A stretch of DNA of 32,892 nucleotides from CAZFIM01 sp964519615 (GCA_964519615.1 CAZFIM010000029.1:1-32892); one strand, 5' to 3'; positions 8,059 through 15,842 are shown, counted from the stretch's first letter. Notes: generated from the sequence alone by a model not told the origin. A program made the numbers and translations.

Positions 8059-8653
8059 GAAAAAATAATACCTTTCTTTACGATGTCTCTCCGTAGAACC
8101 GGCGGAGATAAATATTTGAAATCCTCACCATATCGCCACTATAAGGATACCATTTTTTATCTGAAAGGGTGAACTTTTGAAATAAAGCTTGGTTTCCGGA
8201 TGCCATACCATGAGCGGAACTATAATAATTCTTCCGAGAGGTTTAAGGAATATCTCATATGCAGAGGGATAAATCCGGTTTCTGTTACCACGGGTACAGA
8301 AACTGTTTTCCTGAGATGACTCTAACCCCTGATTGTTTTTAAATGTCTCCCCGCCGGTGCAATACCCGGTACCCATTATGTCTACAGATGATCGGGGCTC
8401 TGCTGTCATAAAGATTTTGTAACAAATATATTTTTTCTATCTTCCCTTTCCGTGTAGATCACACAATAAGAAAATAGATAGGATTTATCGTAATTACGGT
8501 TTATTTACCTACACAAAATCACTTGGAAGTATTGATAATTATTGTCATTATTCAAAGATATACTATTGCTTTTTTTTAAAAATGATATATTATATAAGTA
8601 TTCTCTCGCAAAACTCGGAATGATTGCATATATACTTATTACTGGAGGTAATC
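8059..8653. other. 595-base gene-free stretch with hairpin and palindromes
   Basis: I see no convincing gene here; a 94-codon minus-strand frame (8125-8409) has no ribosome site or family-like features. The stretch holds a strong hairpin at 8278-8303 (arms GTTTCTGTTACC / GGTACAGAAAC with one bulged base), a palindrome TTTGTTACAAA near 8416-8426, and CGTAATTACG at 8489-8498. It sits between divergently read genes and may carry leader or operator functions for either. Confidence 0.5.
8566..8593 (+). promoter_or_regulatory. Likely promoter of the zinc-ribbon gene
   Basis: TTGCTT (8566-8571) is followed after 16 bases by TATTAT (8588-8593), within a very AT-rich run. It points at the gene starting at 8654. 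The AT-richness means a chance match is possible. Confidence 0.4.
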
Positions 8654-9106
8654 ATGGTGGAATGTTTTACATGCAATAGGGCTATCAAACGTGAAGATAG
8701 GTATATCTGCATTAACCGGTATCAGAAATTACGCATGCCCGACGGCTCGGACGAGATTCTATCAGGCATATCTCCGCTTAAAATTTGTATATACTGCGCA
8801 GGCAGAGCATGTGCAGAACCTATCAGCTTCAATAACGAAATCCCGCTGCTTAATATAGAAAAAGAGGGTTTTTACTGGTATGTACGCCACCTATCAGGCG
8901 TACCCAAATCTTGGAAAATGAAGAACCCCGGAGCCCACTGCTCATTGTGCGAGTGTACTATTGAGCCGGGTGACATCTATACACAAATAGAGATCTCGGA
9001 AGAATACAAACGCCAGGACGGTTCAATCCAGCCTATCTACAAAACAACGGCCGTGCTTGCCGTTGTTTGCGAGAGCTGTTCGCAGGTCACCATGGCCTGG
9101 ATATAG
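8654..9106 (+). CDS. Protein with two zinc-ribbon-like Cys4 halves, unknown role
   Basis: The 150-aa protein has four C-x-x-C pairs arranged as two modules. The first runs from CFTC to CIYC (about residues 4-50), the second from CSLC to CESC (about residues 98-143). Each module has a similar interior: an acidic E-D/G-D turn followed by R/I-Y, a beta-rich middle with an R/K-x-DG-S step, then the second pair. This suggests an internal duplication, each half binding one zinc in a ribbon or treble-clef fold. Start ATG 8654 has GGAGG five bases upstream; an in-frame ATG at 8624 has none. I do not recognise a named family. The gene stands alone, so nucleic-acid or protein binding is only a guess. 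Confidence 0.75.
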   Translation: MVECFTCNRAIKREDRYICINRYQKLRMPDGSDEILSGISPLKICIYCAGRACAEPISFNNEIPLLNIEKEGFYWYVRHLSGVPKSWKMKNPGAHCSLCECTIEPGDIYTQIEISEEYKRQDGSIQPIYKTTAVLAVVCESCSQVTMAWI

Positions 9107-9287
9107 AGCAAAGCTGTCAGACTGTTATATTTCTTCAGGACAGATGCTGTTTACCACATTAAACAAGCAAGCCCACCCGCCGGCCGTATATCTACCTTAA
9201 ATGTACCTGCATATATACACGGATACAGAAACTAGCTGACAAATACAAATCTGGTATCTATCGGCCAGGTCTCAAAACTGATCGGCG

Positions 9288-9497
9288 TCAGTCTTCATAC
9301 TTGAAGGATACTCTTACCTTGGCGCGATAGTTTACTATCTTGCCCTTATCAAGTTGAAGGTCCAGTTCCTCGACCTCCGCAATGCGCAAATCTCTCAAGG
9401 ATTTGCTTGCTTTCTCCACTGCGGCTGTGGCTGCTTTCTCCCAGGACTCAGGGCTGGTGCCAACCAGGGTGATTATCTTGTATACGCTTTCTGCCAT
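9288..9497 (-). CDS. Dodecin (first of two)
   Basis: This 69-aa protein is clearly a dodecin, the small protein whose twelve copies form a hollow sphere that stores riboflavin, FMN or related flavins. The family features are all present: VYKIITLVGTSPESWEKAA with the flavin-stacking Trp, a helix KASKSLRDLRIAEVEELD, and strands with GKIVNYRAKVRVSFKYED. The length matches the family (65-75 aa). It has its own promoter upstream and a GGGAGG ribosome site. It is about 80% similar by eye to the second dodecin 190 bases further on, so the pair arose by tandem duplication. Confidence 0.92.
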   Translation of the reverse strand: MAESVYKIITLVGTSPESWEKAATAAVEKASKSLRDLRIAEVEELDLQLDKGKIVNYRAKVRVSFKYED

Positions 9498-9531
9498 TTC
9501 ATCCCTCCCAGAAGATTATTGATGGTCTCAT

Positions 9532-9559
9532 AGTATAACGCGACTAAAAACAAAGTCAA
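9532..9559 (-). promoter_or_regulatory. Promoter of first dodecin
   Basis: On the minus strand TTGACT (9554-9559), a 16-base spacer, and TATACT (9532-9537). This arrangement is mirrored upstream of the second dodecin, so each gene appears to be transcribed separately. Confidence 0.6.
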
Positions 9560-9689
9560 TACTTATTAGTGATTGTATATTACCTTATAACTACTCTTGA
9601 AGTAAGCGCAAAAGCACTCGTTATTCCCCGGGAAATTGCTCTTGTCTTCATTTGACCTTCTTTTTACTATTCCCTTTTACACTTTCATC

Positions 9690-9914
9690 CTAATAGATAT
9701 ACATCAGACCTTCATGTTTGAATGATACTCTGACCTTGGCCCGGTAGTTGGTTACCTTGCCTTTTTCCAGCTGCATATCCAGCTCTTCAATTTCCACTAT
9801 ACGCATATCCCGTAGTGATTCGCTTGCCTTCGCCACTGCGGCGGCGGCGGCTTTTTCCCATGACTCGGGACTGGTGCCGACGAGGGTAATCATCTTATAT
9901 ACACTTTCTCCCAT
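9690..9914 (-). CDS. Dodecin (second of two)
   Basis: A 74-aa dodecin paralogue with the same layout: VYKMITLVGTSPESWEKAA, a helix of KASESLRDMRIVEIEELD, and GKVTNYRAKVRVSFKHE. A short extra tail (GLMYIY) follows where the first dodecin ends. ATG 9914 is preceded by GGGAGG with normal spacing; the longer frame upstream to 9950 would read through the promoter region and is unlikely. Two dodecins in tandem could differ in flavin preference or expression. A high flavin load would fit the neighbouring flavin and molybdenum redox enzymes, but that link is inference. Confidence 0.9.
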   Translation of the reverse strand: MGESVYKMITLVGTSPESWEKAAAAAVAKASESLRDMRIVEIEELDMQLEKGKVTNYRAKVRVSFKHEGLMYIY

Positions 9915-9952
9915 GGTAATACCTCCCGGAGGATTAATTTCGGTGTTCACAT

Positions 9953-9979
9953 ACTATATCGCTGCCCTGAAGAAGTCAA
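9953..9979 (-). promoter_or_regulatory. Promoter of second dodecin
   Basis: TTGACT (9974-9979) and TATAGT (9953-9958) on the minus strand with a 15-base spacer. The -35 box and its flanks (AGTCAATAC on the plus strand) match those of the first dodecin promoter. Confidence 0.5.
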
Positions 9980-10064
9980 TACCTCACCCAATGAAGGTAG
10001 CGTATAAAGGATGTATTCTAAAGAGCAAACAAAGCATAGTGGTATGCGTGCTCTGTGCTCCGCG

Positions 10065-10514
10065 CTATTGTTTTTTAAACGAGAGTGAACTTATATCTGC
10101 GGCGGCACTCAGCACCTGTTTATTAGCAGTATCTATTTCAAGGTTGTAGTTCAGGGAAATCCGGTATGTACCCATTACTGGGATTTCAACATCGCTGTAT
10201 GCCGTAGCAACAACCCCGTACAGGTCTGTTCCTATCTCCTCGGGTGTCGAATATTTCCAGGCAATCCTCTGATTGATCTCTTTCTCTACAGCCGCAGCGG
10301 CTACGGTCTTCAGCAGCAGGTTATCCTTGACAACGCCCGCGGTGAGGTCTTTCGATACTGTATCTATATTCTCAGAAGCCCATTTTTCCGCAACTTCAAT
10401 TGCGATTGCTGCGGGGTCACGGGCTGTACAACCTGCGGCAAACACTGTAAAAAGCACAGGCATCATCACTAAAATGAGTAATGCGTGGTAACTTCCTAAA
10501 CCTTTTACTGTCAT
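10065..10514 (-). CDS. Small lipoprotein of unknown function
   Basis: The 149-aa product opens with a short basic region and a hydrophobic stretch ending FAAGC, a lipobox with the lipidated Cys at residue 29, so it should be anchored on the outer face of the membrane. The remaining 120 residues are mixed helix then strand, ending in a likely beta segment (GTYRISLNYNLEIDTANKQV). ATG 10514 has GGGGGTG about seven bases upstream; a TTG at 10535 extends the frame but would include that site. I recognise no family. It is divergent from the Lgt-like gene. Confidence 0.7.
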   Translation of the reverse strand: MTVKGLGSYHALLILVMMPVLFTVFAAGCTARDPAAIAIEVAEKWASENIDTVSKDLTAGVVKDNLLLKTVAAAAVEKEINQRIAWKYSTPEEIGTDLYGVVATAYSDVEIPVMGTYRISLNYNLEIDTANKQVLSAAADISSLSFKKQ

Positions 10515-10851
10515 TTTCTTCACCCCCCTGCTCAATGCACAGAAGCTATAGAGAAAATCTGCTGTGATTGCCCGTTTATTATACCTTTATCATATATATA
10601 CCGAACAACTGCCGCAACACCAGCCTGTACATACCGGCCCGGGCAATGCGCCTTATTGCATTATAAAACCGATTGCTATTTCCATTCAATCGCTTGTTTC
10701 ATAACCTGCCTGCCGCTCTCACATAAACAGCACGTACAGGTAAATATCGTGTATAATTTGCAGGAAAACCGTGGGCTCATTACATCTTTATCGGTCTTCT
10801 CCTATGGGCCTTGCCCTTGCGGGAACGATAAGGAAAAAGCGGTAATCCCCG
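10515..10851. other. Divergent intergenic region
   Basis: No gene is seen. TATAAT at 10752-10757 could be the -10 box of the Lgt-like gene, although no good -35 box precedes it. Confidence 0.3.
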
Positions 10852-11622
10852 ATGCTGAAAATTGATATAGATCCCGTAGTAACCGAAATAGGCTCTCTTA
10901 CAATACGCTGGGACCTGTGCCTTGCGCTTATTGCCGGCATCATAGCTCTGGGGTATTTCTACTATGTGAGCAGGCGCCTCGGCCTGCCCAGGGTACATAT
11001 TGTATGGATTGGCCTCTCAGTAGTCCTGTCCGGGATAATATTCTCCCGGCTGCTCGTTTATATAGAATACATGCTCTACTTTCATCGCTCGCTTCCGTTC
11101 CTGGGCTTCGGAATGAGAGCACACGGCCTGTTTCTGGGGGCTATAGCGGTAATATGGGCGTATACCAGAGGAAGCAAAATATCCTTTGCTGCCTTTGCCG
11201 ATACGGGACTACCGGCTGCGCTCCTGTTCATGGCCTTCTACCGCATCGGCTGCGTGCTGATAGGCTGCTGCTACGGGACTCCCACAGACCTTCCATGGGC
11301 AGTAATATATACTAACCCGGCTTCGCGCGCACCTCTTAACATCCCCATCCACCCCACCCAGCTTTACCACCTCACCTGGAATGTAATCATGTTTGTTACG
11401 GCGCTTATACTTAAATCAAAACTGAGAAGGTCGGGGCTGACCGCGCAAATCGTATTGATCGTCTATTTCCTCGGCGATTTTATTATCCGCCTCTTCAGAG
11501 GAGATGATACCATCATTGCCGGCATATCTCTTTCCCAGATGGTGGCAGCGGCTATACTATTGGCATCTCTTTTGACTATGATTCTTTCAGGAATGAAGCA
11601 TTTGCGTCCTGCAAACCCTTGA
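10852..11622 (+). CDS. Lgt-family membrane protein with CCYG active-site variant
   Basis: This 256-aa protein has about seven membrane segments in the layout of prolipoprotein diacylglyceryl transferase, which moves diacylglycerol from phosphatidylglycerol to the lipobox Cys. It keeps the His of the H-G motif (H91), the first Arg (R131 in RIGC), PTDLPWAVIY, the HPTQLYH motif (167-173), and the late Arg in LFRGDD. The usual N-F-x-x-G-E-x-x-G segment after R131 reads CVLIGCCYG instead. The residues equivalent to Asn146 and Glu151 of E. coli Lgt are thus Cys. CCYG variants are widespread, so the protein may be a true Lgt or a relative acting on another acceptor. Two tiny exported Cys proteins follow it. 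Confidence 0.82.
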   Translation: MLKIDIDPVVTEIGSLTIRWDLCLALIAGIIALGYFYYVSRRLGLPRVHIVWIGLSVVLSGIIFSRLLVYIEYMLYFHRSLPFLGFGMRAHGLFLGAIAVIWAYTRGSKISFAAFADTGLPAALLFMAFYRIGCVLIGCCYGTPTDLPWAVIYTNPASRAPLNIPIHPTQLYHLTWNVIMFVTALILKSKLRRSGLTAQIVLIVYFLGDFIIRLFRGDDTIIAGISLSQMVAAAILLASLLTMILSGMKHLRPANP

Positions 11623-11668
11623 CACAACGGCAAGCTGAGGAAAGAGTTTGCTCATAACAAAAAAAGTA

Positions 11669-11696
11669 TTGTTTTAGTATGCTTATCTGATATACT
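11669..11696 (+). promoter_or_regulatory. Promoter of the first small exported Cys protein
   Basis: TTGTTT (11669-11674), a 16-base spacer and TATACT (11691-11696). Transcription would begin near 11703, and AGAGGT at 11715-11720 is the ribosome site for ATG 11729. The small gene is therefore expressed separately from the Lgt-like gene. Confidence 0.6.
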
Positions 11697-11728
11697 TAAA
11701 CAAAAATCGCTGTCAGAGGTAAAAAAGC

Positions 11729-12040
11729 ATGAGGAAAGATGCAGGTTTCATTTTTGTTGTCGTTATTGCTCTTTTTATCTTCATGGCTGGTTTTATCTCT
11801 TGCTTAATACCCGCGCCGGTGGAGGCGTGCTGTGAATCAGAGGAGGACAAAAAGGAGTATAAAGCAGGCCCTGTACCGGAAACCAAATCAGTAGTAATTT
11901 ATAATAAAATTGATGAGAATACTCATTCTGCAACAATCATAGATGAGCCTGTAGACCCCAGCACATTGCCTACTAAAGAAACTCCGGTTGACTCCGGAGA
12001 TACCAGCAATGATACAGGAGGAGGAGGATGCAAAGGTTAG
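11729..12040 (+). CDS. Small exported Cys/Gly-tailed protein A
   Basis: The 103-aa product has a hydrophobic N-terminal segment (residues 7-27) followed by PAPVEACC, where cleavage before C34 would give a mature protein starting Cys-Cys. The body is polar and probably disordered (about 65 residues). The C-terminus is ETPVDSGDTSNDTGGGGCKG, with a single Cys three residues from the end. The next gene encodes a paralogue with the same plan. I know of no family. Cleavage by signal peptidase I (V-E-A) or lipidation at a non-standard lipobox (V-E-A-C) are both possible. Confidence 0.7.
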   Translation: MRKDAGFIFVVVIALFIFMAGFISCLIPAPVEACCESEEDKKEYKAGPVPETKSVVIYNKIDENTHSATIIDEPVDPSTLPTKETPVDSGDTSNDTGGGGCKG

Positions 12041-12144
12041 TGGTATTGGCACATATTCTTTGCTTTAATTGAGCAAATGCGCTGTGCCGATGCTGGCATT
12101 AACAGTTAAAATCAGTTAAAATTGATACTATAAGGATAACGTCA

Positions 12145-12480
12145 ATGGATAGAAATAGTCGTCCTTTATATTATCTTGCGGTTTCTATACTCGTGATACT
12201 GTTAATTGCCGGGGCCGCTTCTTTCTTATCGCCGCCTTCCATTTTTGCCTGTGGAGAAGATAACCCTCATACTCCGCTGGATGAGAGTAGTGGTTGTGGT
12301 TCATCAGGTGATATTGCATATGAGGCCGATCCTGCTCCGCAACAACAAGATACCTCCAATAATAATAATTCTGATACAAATGTTAACCCTCAAAATTTAG
12401 GAACCACCGAAACACCGGTAGATTCCGGTAGTGACAGTCAGGGAGCGGACAGCGGCGGAGGCGAATGCCCCGGCCATTAA
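12145..12480 (+). CDS. Small exported Cys/Gly-tailed protein B
   Basis: This 111-aa paralogue of the preceding protein has a basic start, a hydrophobic helix (about residues 9-29), and PPSIFACGED, placing a Cys (C36) right after the cleavage region. A second Cys follows in SSGCGSSGD, then an Asn/Gln-rich linker and the tail TTETPVDSGSDSQGADSGGG followed by E-C-P-G-H. The shared T-x-E-T-P-V-D-S-G segment and the Gly-run plus Cys end link the two proteins. AAGGA precedes ATG 12145. It converges with the FHA gene with only 18 bases between. Function unknown. Confidence 0.7.
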   Translation: MDRNSRPLYYLAVSILVILLIAGAASFLSPPSIFACGEDNPHTPLDESSGCGSSGDIAYEADPAPQQQDTSNNNNSDTNVNPQNLGTTETPVDSGSDSQGADSGGGECPGH

Positions 12481-12498
12481 TATTATATTTTTCATTGA

Positions 12499-13623
12499 TT
12501 ATTTTGCTGTCAGCAGTGCTTCCAAATCCTGAGCGGGTTTATTGCGCGGTTCCATATTTTCTCTATCCTCATAGTAGATCCAGACACCGCTGGTGACGCC
12601 ATTCCCCCACCCCAGGCCATCGCCTTTAATATTGTAAGTTGCCTTTTGTATCTTCTTGACATCCCAGTCAGCGTAAAGCGCCAGACAACCATTAATAGCT
12701 TCAACTGTTTGTTCGCGTTCCTGTATTAACGAGTCTCTTTGCTGCAGTAATGTTTCCTGCTCGGAGACAAGGTCTTTCTGCAAAATAGCGGGATCGTGAA
12801 TAGATTTGGTAACGAGGTCGGTTACTTTCACAGTAGAGCTCACGACTCCGCGGTCTGATAATATCTGTAAGGTCGATATCTTATACTGGTCATTCATAAG
12901 CTGCTCTAACCCTTCTTTATCAACCTCTATCAGCCAGGAACCTGTGCGCGAAATGGTTTTCTGGTATTCGATCCACTCATCGGCAGCCGCAATGAGCGGC
13001 TCAAGTTTCATCAGTTTTGTTATGTTACTCTCAAGCCTCTGATCTATACTGATAATCTTTGCATCGGTAGTCTCAATACCCGTATCGGTGAGGGCTATTA
13101 AAGAATCAGCCGCCGCCGCCCTAATTTCGTTTTGATTTGATATTGACAGGGCGACAACTACCGCCACTATTGCGGCAATAACAAGAACTCCGGCAGCGGC
13201 ACCTATAACTATCCCCTTAGGGAATTTTGTTTTTGCCACTTGCGCCGGCGGTACAAAACGAGAGGTTTTCACCGGTTCCTCACTAACCGGTGATATCGGT
13301 GTTTGTACAAATGCAGGTTCAATACGAATAATTAAACGGCTGTCGCCGATTACGATAACATCTGAGTTATTTAAGGCAATCTCGGTCTGCGGATCGATTC
13401 TCCTGCCGTTGACAAGCGTGCCGTTGCTGCTGTTAAGGTCTTTGATAAAAAGAGTATCGTTACGCCATTTGACCTCTGCATGCCGCCGCGATGCCAGAGT
13501 ATCATCAATCACTATATCACTATCGCTGCTGCGTCCTATTGTGAGTGCTGCCTCTGGGATAGTGTATATATTTACCTGTCCGCCTTGCTGTACTTCCAGG
13601 ACTGCCCGTGATTTCGTGCTCAT
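12499..13623 (-). CDS. FHA-domain transmembrane protein
   Basis: The 374-aa protein has three parts. Residues about 8-100 are an FHA domain, with IGRSSDSDIVIDD, the S-R-R-H phosphothreonine-contact segment at 45-48, and LNSSNGTLVNGRRI. A Pro/Ser linker follows, then one membrane helix (about 138-160, GIVIGAAAGVLVIAAIVAVV). Residues 161-374 lie outside the membrane and contain a coiled-coil-prone stretch. The FHA part should read phosphothreonine on a partner in the cytoplasm, implying a Ser/Thr kinase elsewhere. The outer domain is shared with the lipoprotein encoded upstream. GGGAGG precedes ATG 13623 by six bases. Confidence 0.88.
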   Translation of the reverse strand: MSTKSRAVLEVQQGGQVNIYTIPEAALTIGRSSDSDIVIDDTLASRRHAEVKWRNDTLFIKDLNSSNGTLVNGRRIDPQTEIALNNSDVIVIGDSRLIIRIEPAFVQTPISPVSEEPVKTSRFVPPAQVAKTKFPKGIVIGAAAGVLVIAAIVAVVVALSISNQNEIRAAAADSLIALTDTGIETTDAKIISIDQRLESNITKLMKLEPLIAAADEWIEYQKTISRTGSWLIEVDKEGLEQLMNDQYKISTLQILSDRGVVSSTVKVTDLVTKSIHDPAILQKDLVSEQETLLQQRDSLIQEREQTVEAINGCLALYADWDVKKIQKATYNIKGDGLGWGNGVTSGVWIYYEDRENMEPRNKPAQDLEALLTAK

Positions 13624-13740
13624 TGCTAACCTCCCGTTAACAATAACTTTTAAGGAAAGAGAGTTATGACTCTAATAAGTCACACCGGACAACTGAAACC
13701 TGTTATATGATAGTATGCGCGCTATATTATTACAATAGGT

Positions 13741-14496
13741 TCAGCGGCATAAAAGAATGTTTTGCAGCCTCTCAGCCGGCGTGCCGCTTGGAATTATACG
13801 GGCATTACCCCGTTCATACGCCCATTCCCCGCTGACAAATCGCTCATCCCAACCCAGTGCAGCGCCCCTTACTAAAAATATTCCGGGGCTACTCTGCTTT
13901 ACCCTCCAGGCAGAATAGTATTCCAGTGAACCGTTAATAACAAAGACAGCAAGATTTCTGACCTCAATGATTTGTTCTCTGCTCTTTTCCAGCGCTTCTT
14001 TTTCCCTGCCAAGTCTATGCTTCAATTCTTCAGGATTAACCACCTTGCCTGTAGTCATATCTACAATATCGATAAAATAGGTATTGCCGTGCGGTTCCAG
14101 CACTATTTCAAGCCTCGATATTCCGTATCTTTCATTAGCTAATAGAGCTAAAGCGCCTGGCTCAACTTCTATTCGCCATGAGCCCTCCCGCGGGGTGGAT
14201 TGCTGATATTCAAACCACTGCATTGCCCTGCTGTACACCTGCTCGAATTTATACAGGTCTGTTGCGTTTTTACTAAGCCGGCTGTCGATGGCAATAATCT
14301 GCTCATCGGTATTTGCAATACCCTGATCGGTAATATCGGTTAGGCAGGAGCAGAATTCTTCGGTAATGATACCGGGTGCGCATCCGGCACTCAAAAGAAC
14401 AGCCAATATAAGTATGGCCAATGACACTATCCTGCCGCCTGATGCGGAATTAAAATCAAATGGTGCTTTCGGTCTATGTAAAAATTGTATCTTCAA
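13741..14496 (-). CDS. Lipoprotein sharing the outer domain of the FHA protein
   Basis: Residues after the lipobox (AVLLSAGC, Cys39 with the start used here) align along their whole length with residues 175-374 of the FHA protein. Shared landmarks are GI..TD..II.ID.RL..N, W.EYQ, R.GSW.IEV, a run with E.E.L...R...I, INGxL..Y..W.VK, and LGW....SG.W.Y near the end. The domain has no name that I know. The start is uncertain: the frame is open to a TTG at 14559 with no ribosome site; TTG 14496 gives a basic n-region before the signal helix; GTG 14427 would lack positive charge. It lies 117 bases upstream of the FHA gene on the same strand, so the pair may be one operon. Confidence 0.75.
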   Translation of the reverse strand: MKIQFLHRPKAPFDFNSASGGRIVSLAILILAVLLSAGCAPGIITEEFCSCLTDITDQGIANTDEQIIAIDSRLSKNATDLYKFEQVYSRAMQWFEYQQSTPREGSWRIEVEPGALALLANERYGISRLEIVLEPHGNTYFIDIVDMTTGKVVNPEELKHRLGREKEALEKSREQIIEVRNLAVFVINGSLEYYSAWRVKQSSPGIFLVRGAALGWDERFVSGEWAYERGNARIIPSGTPAERLQNILLCR

Positions 14497-14559
14497 GCTG
14501 ACCCGCAACTCCAAACTAATCTCGATCGAATATAAAGAATAAGCCTTTGCCGCAAACAA

Positions 14560-14937
14560 TCAGTTCAGCATTACGCATACATCATGAACCACCTGCATAT
14601 CGTGTTGATGGCAGAACTCGATGGCAGCCTTGCTTTCGGAACCGGGTTGAAGCCATATACGATTCAGCCCCAGCCGCCGGCAATCCGGCAGTATTTCTTC
14701 TGTTACCTGAGGGGGCACGACAAAATCAACCACATCCACTTTACACGGCAAAACACTCAAGCTTGGATAGCATTTAATACCTTCCACCTCGTCAAGGTTG
14801 GGATTAACGGGGTAGACCTCGTACCCTCTTTTTTTCAGGTTTTTGACAATATGATTACCGTATTTTTCAGTATTATCGGTCGCGCCTATGACAGCAAAAC
14901 GTTTCTGAGCCATAAACTCTTTAATGATATCCTGCAT
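14560..14937 (-). CDS. CoA-binding domain protein (YccU-like)
   Basis: A 125-aa single-domain protein of the CoA_binding_2 type with a Rossmann fold. The opening KRFAVIGATDNTEKYGNHIV carries the nucleotide-binding G-A loop, and it continues with GYEVYPVNPNLDEVEGIKCY and VVDFVVPPQVTEEIL. The late segment LNRIWLQPGSES precedes a helix and VVHDVCVML. Small proteins of this type bind CoA in the cytoplasm; the physiological role is not established. Length is typical. Its TGA touches the upstream limit of the open frame of the next lipoprotein gene. Confidence 0.9.
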   Translation of the reverse strand: MQDIIKEFMAQKRFAVIGATDNTEKYGNHIVKNLKKRGYEVYPVNPNLDEVEGIKCYPSLSVLPCKVDVVDFVVPPQVTEEILPDCRRLGLNRIWLQPGSESKAAIEFCHQHDMQVVHDVCVMLN

Positions 14938-15455
14938 GCTTTATTCACCTGTATTACGCTCTATAATTTAAGTTATCGGTTATATATTCATATTGTACCG
15001 GAAATTACAGTACCAGCAATAATAGAGTAAAAACAAAAATACATATGCTCCTTACCGCAGTATGTCATCTAAACGAATAGTGTTTAAACCGGCTATCCCA
15101 CATGACCCTTCACCGCCACAATAGAGCAGCAGAGTAATTACCCTGTTTTGCAGCTCGTACTTTCACGGATGTCATATATTAAGCTACATATTATACTACT
15201 ACCATAATAATAGTAGTTTGAGGTATTCCCGGAAAAACCAGGCTGAAGAGCTTAAATTTCTCAGGACAGTTAGAGGGATACCCGGCGAGTTGATGCACAA
15301 TATTGTGATGTTCGACTCGCTGTTTTTGTTTTTACCTGTTTTTTCTCTACAATTTGCATCAGCCCGTCGGACAAATAATAATCGCTATATTCAACACATA
15401 GAGAACTGTCAGTGCATGGGCTATAATGAGATTATTTTGAGGAGCCGCAGACGAT
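14938..15455. other. 518-base divergent intergenic region
   Basis: No gene is supported; an 87-codon frame from TTG 15218 overlaps the next gene and looks like chance. There is a 7-base inverted repeat (15195-15201 / 15211-15217). A promoter candidate for the next gene is TTGTTT (15326-15331), 16 bases, TACAAT (15348-15353). Confidence 0.45.
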
Positions 15456-15755
15456 ATGCTTTGCAGAAAAATTCAGCTTGAGAATAAAGAGGCAGAAGGT
15501 TATGTAATTCCTCTTGGGCCTTTGAATATTGTCTGTATTACCACCGATACGGGCATGATAGCCTGCGGGGCATTTGACATCGCTGTATTTGATAAATACG
15601 GCTATCCCGCGGTGCGCATAAAATCCGCAAGCGGGACCCCCTTGAATGATATAGAAGATTTATTGCTCAATCCCGTAAAAGACGCAAATATTAGTGCTGT
15701 AAACAGAGGTATACGGGAGGGCATGAGCGGTAAAGAAGCACTGGCTCTATTATGA
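15456..15755 (+). CDS. DUF1805 (YunC-like) protein
   Basis: This 99-aa protein matches the DUF1805/YunC family in length and pattern. An N-terminal strand pair reads EGYVIPLGPLNIVCITTDTG, then a conserved Cys segment MIACGAFDIAVFDKYGYPAV, and a C-terminal helix carrying the GIREGMSGKEALALL ending. The family is small and cytoplasmic and has no settled function. GAGGAG lies ahead of ATG 15456. The next gene, plsX, has its own promoter, so this is probably a single-gene unit. Confidence 0.75.
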   Translation: MLCRKIQLENKEAEGYVIPLGPLNIVCITTDTGMIACGAFDIAVFDKYGYPAVRIKSASGTPLNDIEDLLLNPVKDANISAVNRGIREGMSGKEALALL

Positions 15756-15812
15756 GCACATAGCGTAAAAAAATTCGAATCCCGAAAGCTTTACACTCAC
15801 ATTAAGTATATG

Positions 15813-15842
15813 TTGACAAGCTCAAAGTCAAGAGTGCATAAT
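15813..15842 (+). promoter_or_regulatory. Promoter of plsX
   Basis: A perfect TTGACA (15813-15818), an 18-base spacer, and CATAAT (15837-15842). The leader is about 70 bases, ending in an AAGGAG ribosome site before ATG 15920. Confidence 0.6.

Noticed and set aside
8125..8409. 94-codon minus-strand frame in the gap before the molybdenum hydroxylase gene
   Set aside because: No ribosome site, no family-like pattern and it contains the strong hairpin, so it is more likely regulatory or non-coding.
15218..15481. 87-codon plus-strand frame ahead of the DUF1805 gene
   Set aside because: TTG start without a ribosome site, overlaps the better-supported gene start, and composition looks random.
15766..15785. 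Possible tRNA T-loop (TTCGAATCCC)
   Set aside because: No acceptor, D or anticodon stems surround it.
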